Source: Sulfurimonas sp. | GTDB lineage: Bacteria > Campylobacterota > Campylobacteria > Campylobacterales > Sulfurimonadaceae | Length of the DNA stretch: 64,000 nucleotides | Direction: 5' to 3' | Assembly: GCA_027019335.1 (NCBI GenBank) | Contig: JALUWV010000035.1 | Location: 1 to 64,000, forward strand | Shown here: positions 30,226 to 39,413 of the stretch, piece after piece | Position numbering within the stretch: the stretch's first letter is position 1 | How the letters are laid out: each line of letters starts with the position of its first letter | Translations under genes and position numbers: made by a program | Notes under the pieces: model-generated | The model's input: the letters and a program-made list of their open reading frames with translations, nothing else | Database searches by the model: none | What the model was told of the DNA's origin: nothing

Positions 30226-31761
30226 ATGAACAAAAAAGAAAGTGGCTCTTTTTCCAGTGTTATTTCGATAAATCCCTATAAAAAAACCTATTTTAGTGGT
30301 GAATCCAATCTTATTAGTGAAATAAAATCACCACAATTTGCAAAAGAACAGTTTGCAATTTCATACTTAAATACAAATGAGTTTATCACAGCACAAATAG
30401 CTGTTAGTAAAAACATCTCCCAAGAAGATATTTTTGACACTATTACGATGCAAGCCTATGATGAACTCGGACTTGATGAAGCCGTTGAATATGCCATTCA
30501 ATATGTTGAAAACTTTAATCATTCAGATGAAGACAACCGATTATTTCATGTTTTTGTAGTTGAACCACTTGCCTTAGATACGACATTTACAAATGCCATA
30601 GATACAATCAAATATATCGATGTCATCATCCCTACTCCTCTTTTATTAAAATCCCTTTATACAAAAGATATTATTTTAAATGGGGGAGTACATTGTTTTA
30701 TCTACTTTCAAGAAAATGATGCATTTGTTACTTTATACTCCCAAAAAGAGTTTCTTTATACAAAATCACTTCCTTACTCTCTGCTTGAAATGCATGAAAG
30801 ATTCTGTGAGTTATATGGAGAAAAAATCAGCTATGAAAGCTTTCAAGATTTTTTTACACAACAAACCTTAAAAGAGACATCAAGCGATTATAAACTCTAC
30901 TTTATTAAATTATATAAAGAAATTTTTGCAAGTGTCAACGATATTCTCACTTATACAAAAAGAGCTTTTGATATAGAAAAATTTGAACATCTTTACATCG
31001 GTACACAGCTTGACACACTGATGAAGTTTGATGAAATGTTAGAAGCAGAACTCAGTGTACAAGCAAGTGATTTTGATTTTACTTACGGATTTGAACATAA
31101 GGATGTATATGTTGACCAACTGCATTACCTTATGCAACTCTATGTTCTCTCAGACCCCCAAGAACAATATATCTCCAATTTTTCCATTTATCATAGACCT
31201 CCAAAGTTTATAAAACGGGAAAGTGGCAAGTTCCTCACTCTAATTGCTGCCTCTTTACTCATAGCTTTTGCATACCCAGTTACGTACTGGTCTTTAACCT
31301 ATACTCAGATGTTACAGTACAGTTTATTACAAGAGAAATATAACGACCTTCATAAGAAAAAAGTTACAAGAGAGGTTATGATTAAAAATACACTTGCAGA
31401 TAAAGCAAAAGTAACAACCCTTCTTGACATTGAGCGAAAAGAGTATACACAGAAGAAAAATACTTTAAGTAAAATACATGATGTCAAAGTAAATTACCCA
31501 ATGAAAGCAAAACTTTTAGCGATGTTTACCAAAGACTTAAATAAATTTGGTGTCAATCTGCAAGATATTTCTTACACACAAGCGAATCATGCAAAAGAGT
31601 TTACGCTCTCTCTCAATGCCCTAAATGATAAAAAAATTACACAACTCATAGAATATCTTACAAAAATACATGATAAAAAATTCAAATTTTCTCTCAAAGA
31701 GATATCTTATGATGAAGATGAGCAAAGATACACAAGTGCGCTTAAGGTAAAAATATTATGA
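30226..31761 (+). CDS. MshI-like PilM/PilN-type assembly platform protein
   Basis: A 511-residue protein, first of the nine-gene secretion/pilus block. Residues 1-320 are a cytoplasmic domain of actin-like (PilM/GspL) character by size and position, though the classical PilM N-terminal motif is not evident. One membrane helix spans about 336-354, then a coiled coil (about 365-420) and a PilN-like periplasmic domain. It therefore looks like a PilM-PilN fusion, as in MshI and GspL. The downstream MshJ-like gene overlaps by four bases. Assignment rests mainly on architecture and context. Confidence 0.72.
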   Translation: MNKKESGSFSSVISINPYKKTYFSGESNLISEIKSPQFAKEQFAISYLNTNEFITAQIAVSKNISQEDIFDTITMQAYDELGLDEAVEYAIQYVENFNHSDEDNRLFHVFVVEPLALDTTFTNAIDTIKYIDVIIPTPLLLKSLYTKDIILNGGVHCFIYFQENDAFVTLYSQKEFLYTKSLPYSLLEMHERFCELYGEKISYESFQDFFTQQTLKETSSDYKLYFIKLYKEIFASVNDILTYTKRAFDIEKFEHLYIGTQLDTLMKFDEMLEAELSVQASDFDFTYGFEHKDVYVDQLHYLMQLYVLSDPQEQYISNFSIYHRPPKFIKRESGKFLTLIAASLLIAFAYPVTYWSLTYTQMLQYSLLQEKYNDLHKKKVTREVMIKNTLADKAKVTTLLDIERKEYTQKKNTLSKIHDVKVNYPMKAKLLAMFTKDLNKFGVNLQDISYTQANHAKEFTLSLNALNDKKITQLIEYLTKIHDKKFKFSLKEISYDEDEQRYTSALKVKIL

Positions 31762-32390
31762 GAATAAATCTTGAAAATTATTTACACAAAATAGATACTT
31801 ATTTCAAAGAGAAGGGAAAAAAAGATACTTATATGCTCTATACACTAGTATCTTTTTCCATTATTGGATTCTCATATCTGCTTTTTTGGGATAGTTCTTT
31901 TAATGCATTTCAAACTACCACTCAAAAAGTACAAACAATACGCGGTAAAATAAATATTGATAAGATATATATGCAACTTAATCCTCCAAGCAAAGTTGCA
32001 CAGCTCAAAAGAGATATCCAAATCATGAATGCAAATATTATTAAAATAAAAGATCATAATGCTTACATAAAGTCTAAAATCGAGACTATTTCTGCACTTG
32101 TTTATGATGAAAGAGCATGGGGAGAGTACTTGCACTCAATCTCGAAAAATGCAAAAAATAATCATATCCAAATTATTGATTTAAAAAATCAATATGCCCT
32201 CAACAACAACTCTTTTGGACATATTCTCAATATTAAAATTGATGCTATTGGAACCTACAAAAACACATTGAAGTTTATTAACTCTTTAGAACAAAGTGAC
32301 CTTGTTGTCGATATTCATGATCTTAACATTTCAGCTACGGACATCTTGAAAACTTCTTTAGATATCTCAGTTTGGGGGATTACATACTAA
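31758..32390 (+). CDS. MshJ/PilO-like inner-membrane protein
   Basis: A 210-residue bitopic protein with a short cytoplasmic N terminus, a membrane helix at about 24-42, a coiled-coil stretch and a C-terminal ferredoxin-like periplasmic domain, the usual PilO/GspM/MshJ plan. It would pair with the PilN-like part of the preceding protein to align the inner-membrane platform. Starts and stops overlap on both sides (ATGA-type upstream, TAATG downstream). Confidence 0.7.
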   Translation: MRINLENYLHKIDTYFKEKGKKDTYMLYTLVSFSIIGFSYLLFWDSSFNAFQTTTQKVQTIRGKINIDKIYMQLNPPSKVAQLKRDIQIMNANIIKIKDHNAYIKSKIETISALVYDERAWGEYLHSISKNAKNNHIQIIDLKNQYALNNNSFGHILNIKIDAIGTYKNTLKFINSLEQSDLVVDIHDLNISATDILKTSLDISVWGITY

Positions 32391-32824
32391 TGAAAACAGT
32401 ACTCATTTTTCTCTCTTTCTTCCTCTTTATTTCTCTCAATGCTACAGAACTGCAATGGGTTGATGCACAGATAAAAGCGATAAAACCTCCAAGAATTGGT
32501 CTCAAGTCCACAACTTTAGCAAAGATAAAAGATCCCTTTATCTTTACAAAATCTACAAAAGTTGCAAAAAAGAAGCCATTCAAGATAAAGAAAGTATATC
32601 ATGCAAAACATTACTCAAAAAGATACTCTCTTAAACGATTACATCTTTCTATGACGATGAATACATCTGCGAAGATTAACGGAAAATGGTATAAGGTTGG
32701 TGATGTACTCCATAGATATCTCATCACTGATATTCAATTATCGAGTGTCATACTCAAGTATCATAAAAGAAGTTATATACTTTCAACCCATAGTAAAAAA
32801 CACTCAAGTTTACATATAAAGTAG
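32390..32824 (+). CDS. MshK/PilP-like periplasmic protein (possible CtsR counterpart)
   Basis: A 144-residue exported protein. The start at 32390 gives a clean signal peptide (MKTVLIFLSFFLFISLNA), so I prefer it to the in-frame start 18 bases earlier. The IKDPFIF stretch resembles the DPF motif of PilP/GspC proteins, and a small beta domain follows (about 75-135: NGKWYKVGDVLHRYLITDI). Such proteins link the inner-membrane platform to the secretin. It precedes the secretin gene by nine bases. Confidence 0.65.
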   Translation: MKTVLIFLSFFLFISLNATELQWVDAQIKAIKPPRIGLKSTTLAKIKDPFIFTKSTKVAKKKPFKIKKVYHAKHYSKRYSLKRLHLSMTMNTSAKINGKWYKVGDVLHRYLITDIQLSSVILKYHKRSYILSTHSKKHSSLHIK

Positions 32825-32833
32825 GATTAGAAT

Positions 32834-34351
32834 ATGCAATTTATTAAAAAATCATTTTACACAACAGCCTTATTAGTTTTTCTAGGTATCAATAGTTATG
32901 CTGATTGTTCCTATGAACTCTTTAGTATTAATTCTACAAAAAATACTAAAATCATAGATTTTATAGACCAACTCAGTGATAAATGTTCTTTTAGTATTAT
33001 TGTGACAGACCCACAAGCAGAAAAGTATTTAAATACAAAACTCAATAAGATAAACTTAAAAAACTTCACTATAGATGAAGTACTCAACCTTATTCTTACT
33101 GAACACAACTTATCTTATACACTTGAAAATAATATTTTAAAAATTTCCTATTTAACAACACAAATGTTTCAAATAGACTATATTCTTTCGCAACGTAAAA
33201 GTATAGGAAATACAAATGTAACCCTCTCTAGTACTCAACAATCAAAGAGTGGCACTACAAGTACGAATGCCGGTGGTTCTTCAGGTGGGTCAGGAGGTAC
33301 TTCTGAAGCAGGTATTAACATACAAAGTAGCGATAAAGTAGATTTTTGGACAGACTTAGATTTAGAGTTTCAAAATGTTTTAAATCGCCCTCAAGATATC
33401 TACAAAGCTGAAGCCCCTATTATCAATAAAAATGCAGGGATAGTCACTGTGACTGCTACCTCAAAACAGATGAAACGTTTTAAAAGCTACTTAAAAAAAC
33501 TTCAAGAAAAAGTAAAACTGCAAGTCCTCATTGATGTACAACTCCTTACCGTGACTATGAATAAAAGCAAAACAACAGGAGTTGATTGGAGTCAACTCTA
33601 TGCCTTACAAAATGTCAACATTAATCTACCAACTGCCACCATTGCTGCGGTTACCAAAAATAAAAACAGCTTAGGTGGTCTCGCTACAATTACAACAGCT
33701 GGAGGCAATGGAATATCTTTAACAGAAGTCATTAAATTTCTTAAAACACAAGGCGATGTCCGTTCTATTTCAAATCCTAAAATCCTCACACTCAACAATC
33801 AACCTGCCCTTATTACAGCAGGAACAGAGTACTTTTATAAAATCACAAGTAGTTCTACACTCGCAGGGGGAAACACAGGGACAACAACACAAAATGAGGA
33901 TGTACAATCCGTGTTTGCAGGAGTTCTCCTTACAATTACCCCTGAAATTTCAGACAACAACATGATTACATTAAAAATAAACCCTTCCCTCTCTGAAACA
34001 AGAACTGACATCTCTTCAGTAGACAACTCAAAAAGAATTATGCCACCCGATTTAGATAGAAGACAACTCTCTTCTGTCGTCACAGTAGAAGATGGAAAAC
34101 AAGTTATCCTTGGTGGTTTAATCAACACTAAAGTCACAACAAATTCCAATCATGTACCACTTTTAGGAGATATTCCTCTTTTAGGGTATGCTTTTAGATA
34201 TGAAAGTACCTCTAAATTAGTACAAGAACTTGTTATAGTAATTAAACCACATATTATTCATAAAGATAAAGAATCACTCTCTTTATCTGAACTCGGTTAC
34301 ACGAGCATTGATGATACTTCATTAGAACAAAACAAGAGTCTCAGTAAATAG
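32834..34351 (+). CDS. MshL/PilQ-type secretin (CtsD-like)
   Basis: A 505-residue outer-membrane secretin. It has a signal peptide (about 1-23), an N-terminal short domain with STN-like repeat (about 40-110), an unusual Ser/Gly/Thr-rich linker (about 130-162), an N1-like domain, and the secretin domain (about 300-480) with the signature VPLLGDIPLLGYAF and ELVIVIKPHII. It forms the outer-membrane channel for a pilus, secreted protein or DNA. No lipobox is seen and no pilotin gene is adjacent. Confidence 0.9.
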   Translation: MQFIKKSFYTTALLVFLGINSYADCSYELFSINSTKNTKIIDFIDQLSDKCSFSIIVTDPQAEKYLNTKLNKINLKNFTIDEVLNLILTEHNLSYTLENNILKISYLTTQMFQIDYILSQRKSIGNTNVTLSSTQQSKSGTTSTNAGGSSGGSGGTSEAGINIQSSDKVDFWTDLDLEFQNVLNRPQDIYKAEAPIINKNAGIVTVTATSKQMKRFKSYLKKLQEKVKLQVLIDVQLLTVTMNKSKTTGVDWSQLYALQNVNINLPTATIAAVTKNKNSLGGLATITTAGGNGISLTEVIKFLKTQGDVRSISNPKILTLNNQPALITAGTEYFYKITSSSTLAGGNTGTTTQNEDVQSVFAGVLLTITPEISDNNMITLKINPSLSETRTDISSVDNSKRIMPPDLDRRQLSSVVTVEDGKQVILGGLINTKVTTNSNHVPLLGDIPLLGYAFRYESTSKLVQELVIVIKPHIIHKDKESLSLSELGYTSIDDTSLEQNKSLSK

Positions 34352-34356
34352 TTTTG

Positions 34357-35178
34357 ATGGATTCTATGCAGACAACTATCTACAGCAGTTCAAAAAATGT
34401 TTTTTTAGATACTGTGAATGCTAATGACTATATACAACTCGATAGAGTCTCTACAATTTACCAATCATTAAAAGATTCTATCAATAAACCACTCAAGATG
34501 ATACTTTTATATGGAAAACCAGGAACAGGAAAAAGTATGTTTTTAAGTAAACTCCATAAAGACATATCTTCTTCTCAAGTAGTCTACCTTTATAGTACCC
34601 CAATACTTGATGAAAGTGAATTTTACAAGACATTAGCACAAGATATATTTGATACAAAATATCATGGTGAATTAAATTTTACCCAGTTTATGAAAATTGT
34701 CCAAGCCTCTAACCTCGCATCTATTCCTATCGTTTTACTCGATGAAGCACAACTCTATTCTGATATCCTTATGGAAAAGATACGACTCCTCTCAGACACA
34801 AGAACAGTTAAATTTGTCATTACTTTGCATAAGACTGAAAAAGAAGACCTCATTGCAAAAGAGCATTTTCAAACAAGAATTTGGGAGACCATTGAACTTG
34901 AAAATGCATCCATAGCGGAACTTAAAATCTATATCCAAAAGAAACTTATGAAAGCAAACTGCTTTGATACAGCAAGTATGTTTACAGATAAAAACATCAA
35001 ACTCATTCACAAATTTAGTGCAGGAAACTATCGAGATACTAACAAACTTCTTTATACCCTCTTTGAATTATATGCCATTTATGAGAAAAACCATCGTTTA
35101 TCCTCTTTTAAAATGGGAATTATTTCTAACAAACTTATAGAAATGGCAGCACTCCATACAGGTTTTATTCATGATTGA
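34357..35178 (+). CDS. MshM/ExeA-like AAA ATPase (CtsP-like)
   Basis: A 273-residue cytoplasmic ATPase with Walker A GKPGTGKS (53-60) and Walker B IVLLDEAQ (about 122-129), the GspA/ExeA/MshM type of AAA protein but without the C-terminal peptidoglycan-binding part of ExeA. I place the start at the ATG at 34357; a TTG immediately before it and an ATG at 34366 are alternatives. It overlaps the next gene by eight bases. In C. jejuni the matching position holds CtsP, an ATPase needed for transformation. Confidence 0.8.
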   Translation: MDSMQTTIYSSSKNVFLDTVNANDYIQLDRVSTIYQSLKDSINKPLKMILLYGKPGTGKSMFLSKLHKDISSSQVVYLYSTPILDESEFYKTLAQDIFDTKYHGELNFTQFMKIVQASNLASIPIVLLDEAQLYSDILMEKIRLLSDTRTVKFVITLHKTEKEDLIAKEHFQTRIWETIELENASIAELKIYIQKKLMKANCFDTASMFTDKNIKLIHKFSAGNYRDTNKLLYTLFELYAIYEKNHRLSSFKMGIISNKLIEMAALHTGFIHD

Positions 35179-35875
35179 TATTGTAGAACTTGAAAAAAAT
35201 TGGTTACGCTATAAGATAAAGTCTTATCTTCCTCATTTTATAATTTTTATGAGTTTATCTATTATTACATTTTTAGGATTAATATTTTTTGATATATTTA
35301 GCTCAAATACAGCTGTGCAAAAAACTGCTCCTCTTAAAAAAGAGACTGTTAGCATTCCCATTTTACACACAGAAACGACACAGGAAACACAACTTAAACT
35401 CCAACCATCATTAAATTTTGTAAAAAAGATGCAGGATGAAAGATACACCTATCATAAAGAAGTCAAAAAGATATATCATCCTCAAGTTGCTCCAAAAAAA
35501 GCTCCTCAAATAGCAAAGGTCGCGCAACATAAAAGTATAAAAAAGACAAACATTCAGATAACTAGTAAGAATACAGCTCAAAATCTACAAAGTATTATAC
35601 ATCGATTTAAAGAGAGTAATGACCCTCGTTTGAGTCTCTTTCTTGCAAAAAAATATTATGAGCAAAAAAACTATCAACAATCATATAATTATGCACTTAT
35701 AACCAATAAAATCAATAGTAAAATTGATGAAAGTTGGATTGTATTTTGTAAATCTTTAGTCCATTTAGGCAAAAAGAAATTTGCTATAAAAGTTTTACAA
35801 GATTATATACAAGCAACCCAATCATCAACAGCTAACATTTTACTTTCAAATATTAAATCAGGAAAATTTAGATGA
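35171..35875 (+). CDS. MshN-like bitopic protein with TPR-like C terminus (CtsX position)
   Basis: A 234-residue protein with a cytoplasmic N-terminal 18 residues, a membrane helix at about 20-42, a Lys/Pro/Gln-rich periplasmic linker (about 50-140), and a helical C terminus with TPR-like pairs (RLSLFLAKKYYEQKNYQQSYNYA split near 158-180). This matches MshN in layout. In Campylobacter the small membrane protein CtsX holds this place and works with CtsP. The stop overlaps the next start by four bases. Confidence 0.65.
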   Translation: MIDIVELEKNWLRYKIKSYLPHFIIFMSLSIITFLGLIFFDIFSSNTAVQKTAPLKKETVSIPILHTETTQETQLKLQPSLNFVKKMQDERYTYHKEVKKIYHPQVAPKKAPQIAKVAQHKSIKKTNIQITSKNTAQNLQSIIHRFKESNDPRLSLFLAKKYYEQKNYQQSYNYALITNKINSKIDESWIVFCKSLVHLGKKKFAIKVLQDYIQATQSSTANILLSNIKSGKFR

Positions 35876-36420
35876 GACTTTTCATAGTATTACTTGTATC
35901 ACTGAGCTTGTATGCAGATGCAAAACAAGAGATGTTTCGTCTTTACCAAACAAAAGATTTTGCTGCAGTCTGCAACAAAGGATTACAAAATTTTTCTGCC
36001 AATAAAAATGATGAAGCCTTTTTATCTATGTATGCCTTCTCGTGTCTCTATTCGGATTATGTTGATAGACTTGCTGTCCCTATCACGATTATGAAACACT
36101 CTGAAGAAGCACGAGCAAATGCAGCCTATTTTTCAGTTATTTTGATGCAAAAAAAGCTCCTTTTTCATGCACTTTTAGACAATTATGACCTCTCTACACT
36201 CAAATTGCCAACAACTGATTATATACTTTCTAAAGTTTTCGACCTCTATTTAGAACTTGGAAAGCATACTCCTAAACCCTATTATATTTTTCAAGATAAA
36301 ACTGATAAGCATAAAAGTTATAAACTTTATATACAAAAAAGTCAAAATAAGAATAGTGATAAAGTAGTACTTGAAGAGTTTTATAACTCAAGAAGTATGC
36401 AACGTCATATCTACTGGTAG
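35872..36420 (+). CDS. Exported hypothetical protein within the Msh/Cts-like block
   Basis: A 182-residue protein with a short signal peptide (MRLFIVLLVSLSLYADA) and a helical, TPR-like first half. I recognise no family. It has no obvious counterpart in the classical mshN-mshE interval, so it may be specific to this lineage. It overlaps the mshN-like gene by four bases and ends 10 bases before the ATPase gene, so it is surely co-transcribed. Confidence 0.7.
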   Translation: MRLFIVLLVSLSLYADAKQEMFRLYQTKDFAAVCNKGLQNFSANKNDEAFLSMYAFSCLYSDYVDRLAVPITIMKHSEEARANAAYFSVILMQKKLLFHALLDNYDLSTLKLPTTDYILSKVFDLYLELGKHTPKPYYIFQDKTDKHKSYKLYIQKSQNKNSDKVVLEEFYNSRSMQRHIYW

Positions 36421-36430
36421 GAGAGTTATT

Positions 36431-38167
36431 ATGGATAGAATAACAACAGATTTACTTGAAAATGGTCTCATTATGAAAGGGCAAGTCGATAGATTATCTG
36501 CTAAAGGTATCCATGAGTCCTTAATACTCAGAGATATTACACTCTCAGGTTTTATGACTATGAATCGCTTAGTGCGTTTTATCGTACAGCAAGTACGAGA
36601 CGGTCTTTACAATTTATCTATCATTGACAATTATGATTACATCAGCGAAAAAACTGTTTTAGAAGAGTTAGCCTTAGAACTTCATTTACTCTCCGTTGAC
36701 CTTGATTCACTTGATATGGACTACTACCTTACAGAGCGAATGCCTCTTGCCCAACTCAAAAAGCACAATTTCATTCCTATATCACAAGATGATATGAGTG
36801 TGACCGTTGCGTTTCATGACCCTTTAGATATCCTTGCTCAAGAAGCAGCACAAAGGCTTTTTCCAAGAAAAATTGTTAAAATTGCACTTGCACCTAAAAA
36901 ACAGATTGCTGCTTATCTCTATAAAATAGAACTCAAAGATAGTGTGAAAGGATTGGTAAAAAAAGTAAAAGAGGAACTTAATTCTATCAGTTCTCTTGAA
37001 GACCAGCAACAAGCATCCTCTATCTTACTCTTGATTGATGTTATCTTAAAAACATGTATCAATGGACGAGCGAGTGATATTCATATAGAACCAACTGAAA
37101 AAAACTGTGTAGTTCGTGGACGCGTTGATGGAAAATTATCAGAGATGTTTATCTTTGAAAAAAGTATCTACCCGCCACTCTCCTCGCGTTTAAAACTCTT
37201 AGCAAATCTTGACATAGCAGAAAAACGCAAGCCACAGGATGGGCGCTTTTCCACTACAGTTGCAAGCTTGGAGTATGATTTTCGTATCTCAACACTGCCT
37301 ATCCTTTATGGAGAGTCGATTGTTATGCGTGTGCTTGACAAGCAAAAAGCTTTAGTAAAACTCGAAGATGCAGGAATGGATACAGCAAGTTATAACAAAC
37401 TCCTCAAAGGACTAAGTTCACCCTTTGGCATTATCTTAGTCACAGGGCCTACAGGTTCAGGGAAAACTACTACACTCTATGGTGCGCTCAACGAACTGCG
37501 AAATGTTGAAGATAAAGTCATTACTGTTGAAGACCCTGTTGAGTACAGAATGAATCTTATTCAACAAGTGCAAATAAATCCAAAAGTGGGACTCGGTTTT
37601 GCGGAGTCTTTACGTTCTATCCTCCGTCAAGATCCAGATAAGATTATGATTGGTGAAATTCGTGATAAAGAGACTTTAGAAATCGCAATTAAAGCAGCAC
37701 TTACAGGACATATGGTTATCTCAACACTCCACACAAATGACTCAATCAGTTCTATTCCTCGTATGGTAGATATGGGCATACAGCATTATCTCATTAGTGG
37801 TGCGCTTGTTGCCATTCAAGCACAACGCCTTGTTCGTAAAATCTGTACACATTGTAAGGCAGAAGAGAGCTTACCCTCTTCTGTTTTAGCAGATTTAAAA
37901 GATGTTATCCCTAAAAATGCAAAATTTTATAAAGGCAAAGGGTGTCGAGAGTGTGGAGATAGTGGCTACATGGGACGAGAGATGATTTGTGAAGTGCTGA
38001 ATATTTCCGATGATTTATCCTCCCTTATTGCTAAAGGCTCTTCCAAAGAAGTGTTATTAGAACAAGCAAAAAAAGAAGGTTTTGTTGATTTATATCATAA
38101 TGGCATACAAAAAGCCTTAGATGGTGTCACAACTATCGAAGAAATTTTAAAGGTAACAAAAGGATGA
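36431..38167 (+). CDS. MshE/GspE-type assembly ATPase (CtsE-like)
   Basis: A 578-residue cytoplasmic ATPase. It has an N-terminal MshEN-like domain (about 1-150), then the GspE core with Walker A GPTGSGKTTT, the Asp box VEDPVEYR, Walker B IMIGEIRDKET, the His box (TLHTND), and a zinc-binding tetracysteine (CTHC and CREC). An upstream in-frame ATG at 36371 lies inside the preceding gene; GAGAG before the ATG at 36431 supports the later start. It powers pilus or pseudopilus extension. It overlaps the GspF-like gene by four bases. Confidence 0.92.
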   Translation: MDRITTDLLENGLIMKGQVDRLSAKGIHESLILRDITLSGFMTMNRLVRFIVQQVRDGLYNLSIIDNYDYISEKTVLEELALELHLLSVDLDSLDMDYYLTERMPLAQLKKHNFIPISQDDMSVTVAFHDPLDILAQEAAQRLFPRKIVKIALAPKKQIAAYLYKIELKDSVKGLVKKVKEELNSISSLEDQQQASSILLLIDVILKTCINGRASDIHIEPTEKNCVVRGRVDGKLSEMFIFEKSIYPPLSSRLKLLANLDIAEKRKPQDGRFSTTVASLEYDFRISTLPILYGESIVMRVLDKQKALVKLEDAGMDTASYNKLLKGLSSPFGIILVTGPTGSGKTTTLYGALNELRNVEDKVITVEDPVEYRMNLIQQVQINPKVGLGFAESLRSILRQDPDKIMIGEIRDKETLEIAIKAALTGHMVISTLHTNDSISSIPRMVDMGIQHYLISGALVAIQAQRLVRKICTHCKAEESLPSSVLADLKDVIPKNAKFYKGKGCRECGDSGYMGREMICEVLNISDDLSSLIAKGSSKEVLLEQAKKEGFVDLYHNGIQKALDGVTTIEEILKVTKG

Positions 38168-39408
38168 AGTACTTTGTAGCCACTATTTTAACAAAGGGAA
38201 AAAAAAGTGAATTAGGTTTTTACTCGGAAAACAAAAAAGATGCAAGAAGTTATGCAAAACTCAAATACTCTGGTATCATTATCAAAGTAGAAGAAACACA
38301 AGAGCCACTTGAGATTCAACTCAAACGTTTTAAAGAAACTCTTCTACAAAACTTCAAAAAGAAAAAAATTAAACAAGATGCACTTATCGCCTCCATAAGA
38401 CAACTTGCAGTCATGACAAATGCTGGTATTTCTATACATGATTCCATCACAGAGATTGCAGAGGCAACAACAGATGAAGCCTTAAAAACTGTTTTTGAAA
38501 AACTTGCAGATGATATTAATGCTGGGCGTTCTTTATCTGCTTCTATGCAAAATTTTCGTTATGAACTTGGTAATCTTACGATTGCTATGGTTGAACTTGG
38601 AGAAAAAACAGGGAATCTTGATGAATCTCTCTATGCACTTGCCGATATGCTCGAAGAGATTCGATCCAATATTATTAAATTTAAAAAAGCAATGGCATAC
38701 CCACGAAATGTAATGATAGCGATGGCAGTTGCATTTACTATTCTTATCTCTTTTGTTGTCCCAAAATTCAAAGATATGTTTGAACAACTCCATGTAGAAC
38801 TTCCCCTACCAACATTAATCCTACTCAAATTAGAGTATATTTTCAACAATTTTGGTCCCTATGTTATCCTCGGACTTTTTATCAGTTTTGTAACGATGCA
38901 ATACCTCATCAACAATTATCAAGATATCCGCTATAAATGGCATACACTTCTGCTCAAAACATATCTCATTAAAAACATCATCAAGTTTGCAACACTCAAC
39001 CGATTTACACTCGTTTTTTCTGAACTTATCCGTGCAGGTATCCCTATTGCCGATGCCCTTGATACTGCTATTGGGATGATTGAAAATCTCCCGCTCAAAC
39101 AAAAACTCCTCAATGTCAGAGGAACCGTTGAAAAAGGGGGTATGCTCAACACTGGTTTAAAAGAAACAAAACTTTTTGAAAACATGATTATACAAATGGT
39201 ACGAGCAGGTGAAGATAGTGGGACACTCGATACAATGATAAAAAAGGTAGCAGAGTACTATAAAATGCGTTTTGATGCCATCATAGATGGTTTAAGTGAA
39301 GCGATTGAGCCAATTATGCTTTTTTTGATTGCAGGCATGGTAATCTTACTCGCACTTGGTATTTTCTTACCTATGTGGAACTTAGGAAGTGCCGTCTCCG
39401 GCGGTTGA
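38164..39408 (+). CDS. MshG/GspF-type inner-membrane platform protein (CtsF-like)
   Basis: A 414-residue polytopic membrane protein with two GspF domains (about 75-195 and 278-400), three main membrane helices (about 175-200, 222-245, 378-402), and the family phrases MTNAGISIHDSI and RAGIPIADAL. It is the rotating or scaffolding platform on which the ATPase acts. It is the last gene of the block. No pilin, prepilin peptidase or PilT-like gene follows; the next gene is convergent. Confidence 0.92.
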   Translation: MKYFVATILTKGKKSELGFYSENKKDARSYAKLKYSGIIIKVEETQEPLEIQLKRFKETLLQNFKKKKIKQDALIASIRQLAVMTNAGISIHDSITEIAEATTDEALKTVFEKLADDINAGRSLSASMQNFRYELGNLTIAMVELGEKTGNLDESLYALADMLEEIRSNIIKFKKAMAYPRNVMIAMAVAFTILISFVVPKFKDMFEQLHVELPLPTLILLKLEYIFNNFGPYVILGLFISFVTMQYLINNYQDIRYKWHTLLLKTYLIKNIIKFATLNRFTLVFSELIRAGIPIADALDTAIGMIENLPLKQKLLNVRGTVEKGGMLNTGLKETKLFENMIIQMVRAGEDSGTLDTMIKKVAEYYKMRFDAIIDGLSEAIEPIMLFLIAGMVILLALGIFLPMWNLGSAVSGG

Positions 39409-39413
39409 TTTTC

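Noticed and set aside
36371-36430. Earlier start of the GspE-like ATPase
   Set aside because: It lies inside the preceding gene without a ribosome-binding site, whereas the ATG at 36431 follows GAGAG and fits the family.
30226-39408. Complete type II secretion or type IV pilus system
   Set aside because: There is no major or minor pilin, no prepilin peptidase and no PilT-like ATPase in the block or elsewhere in the window, so a full pilus or T2SS cannot be claimed from this sequence.
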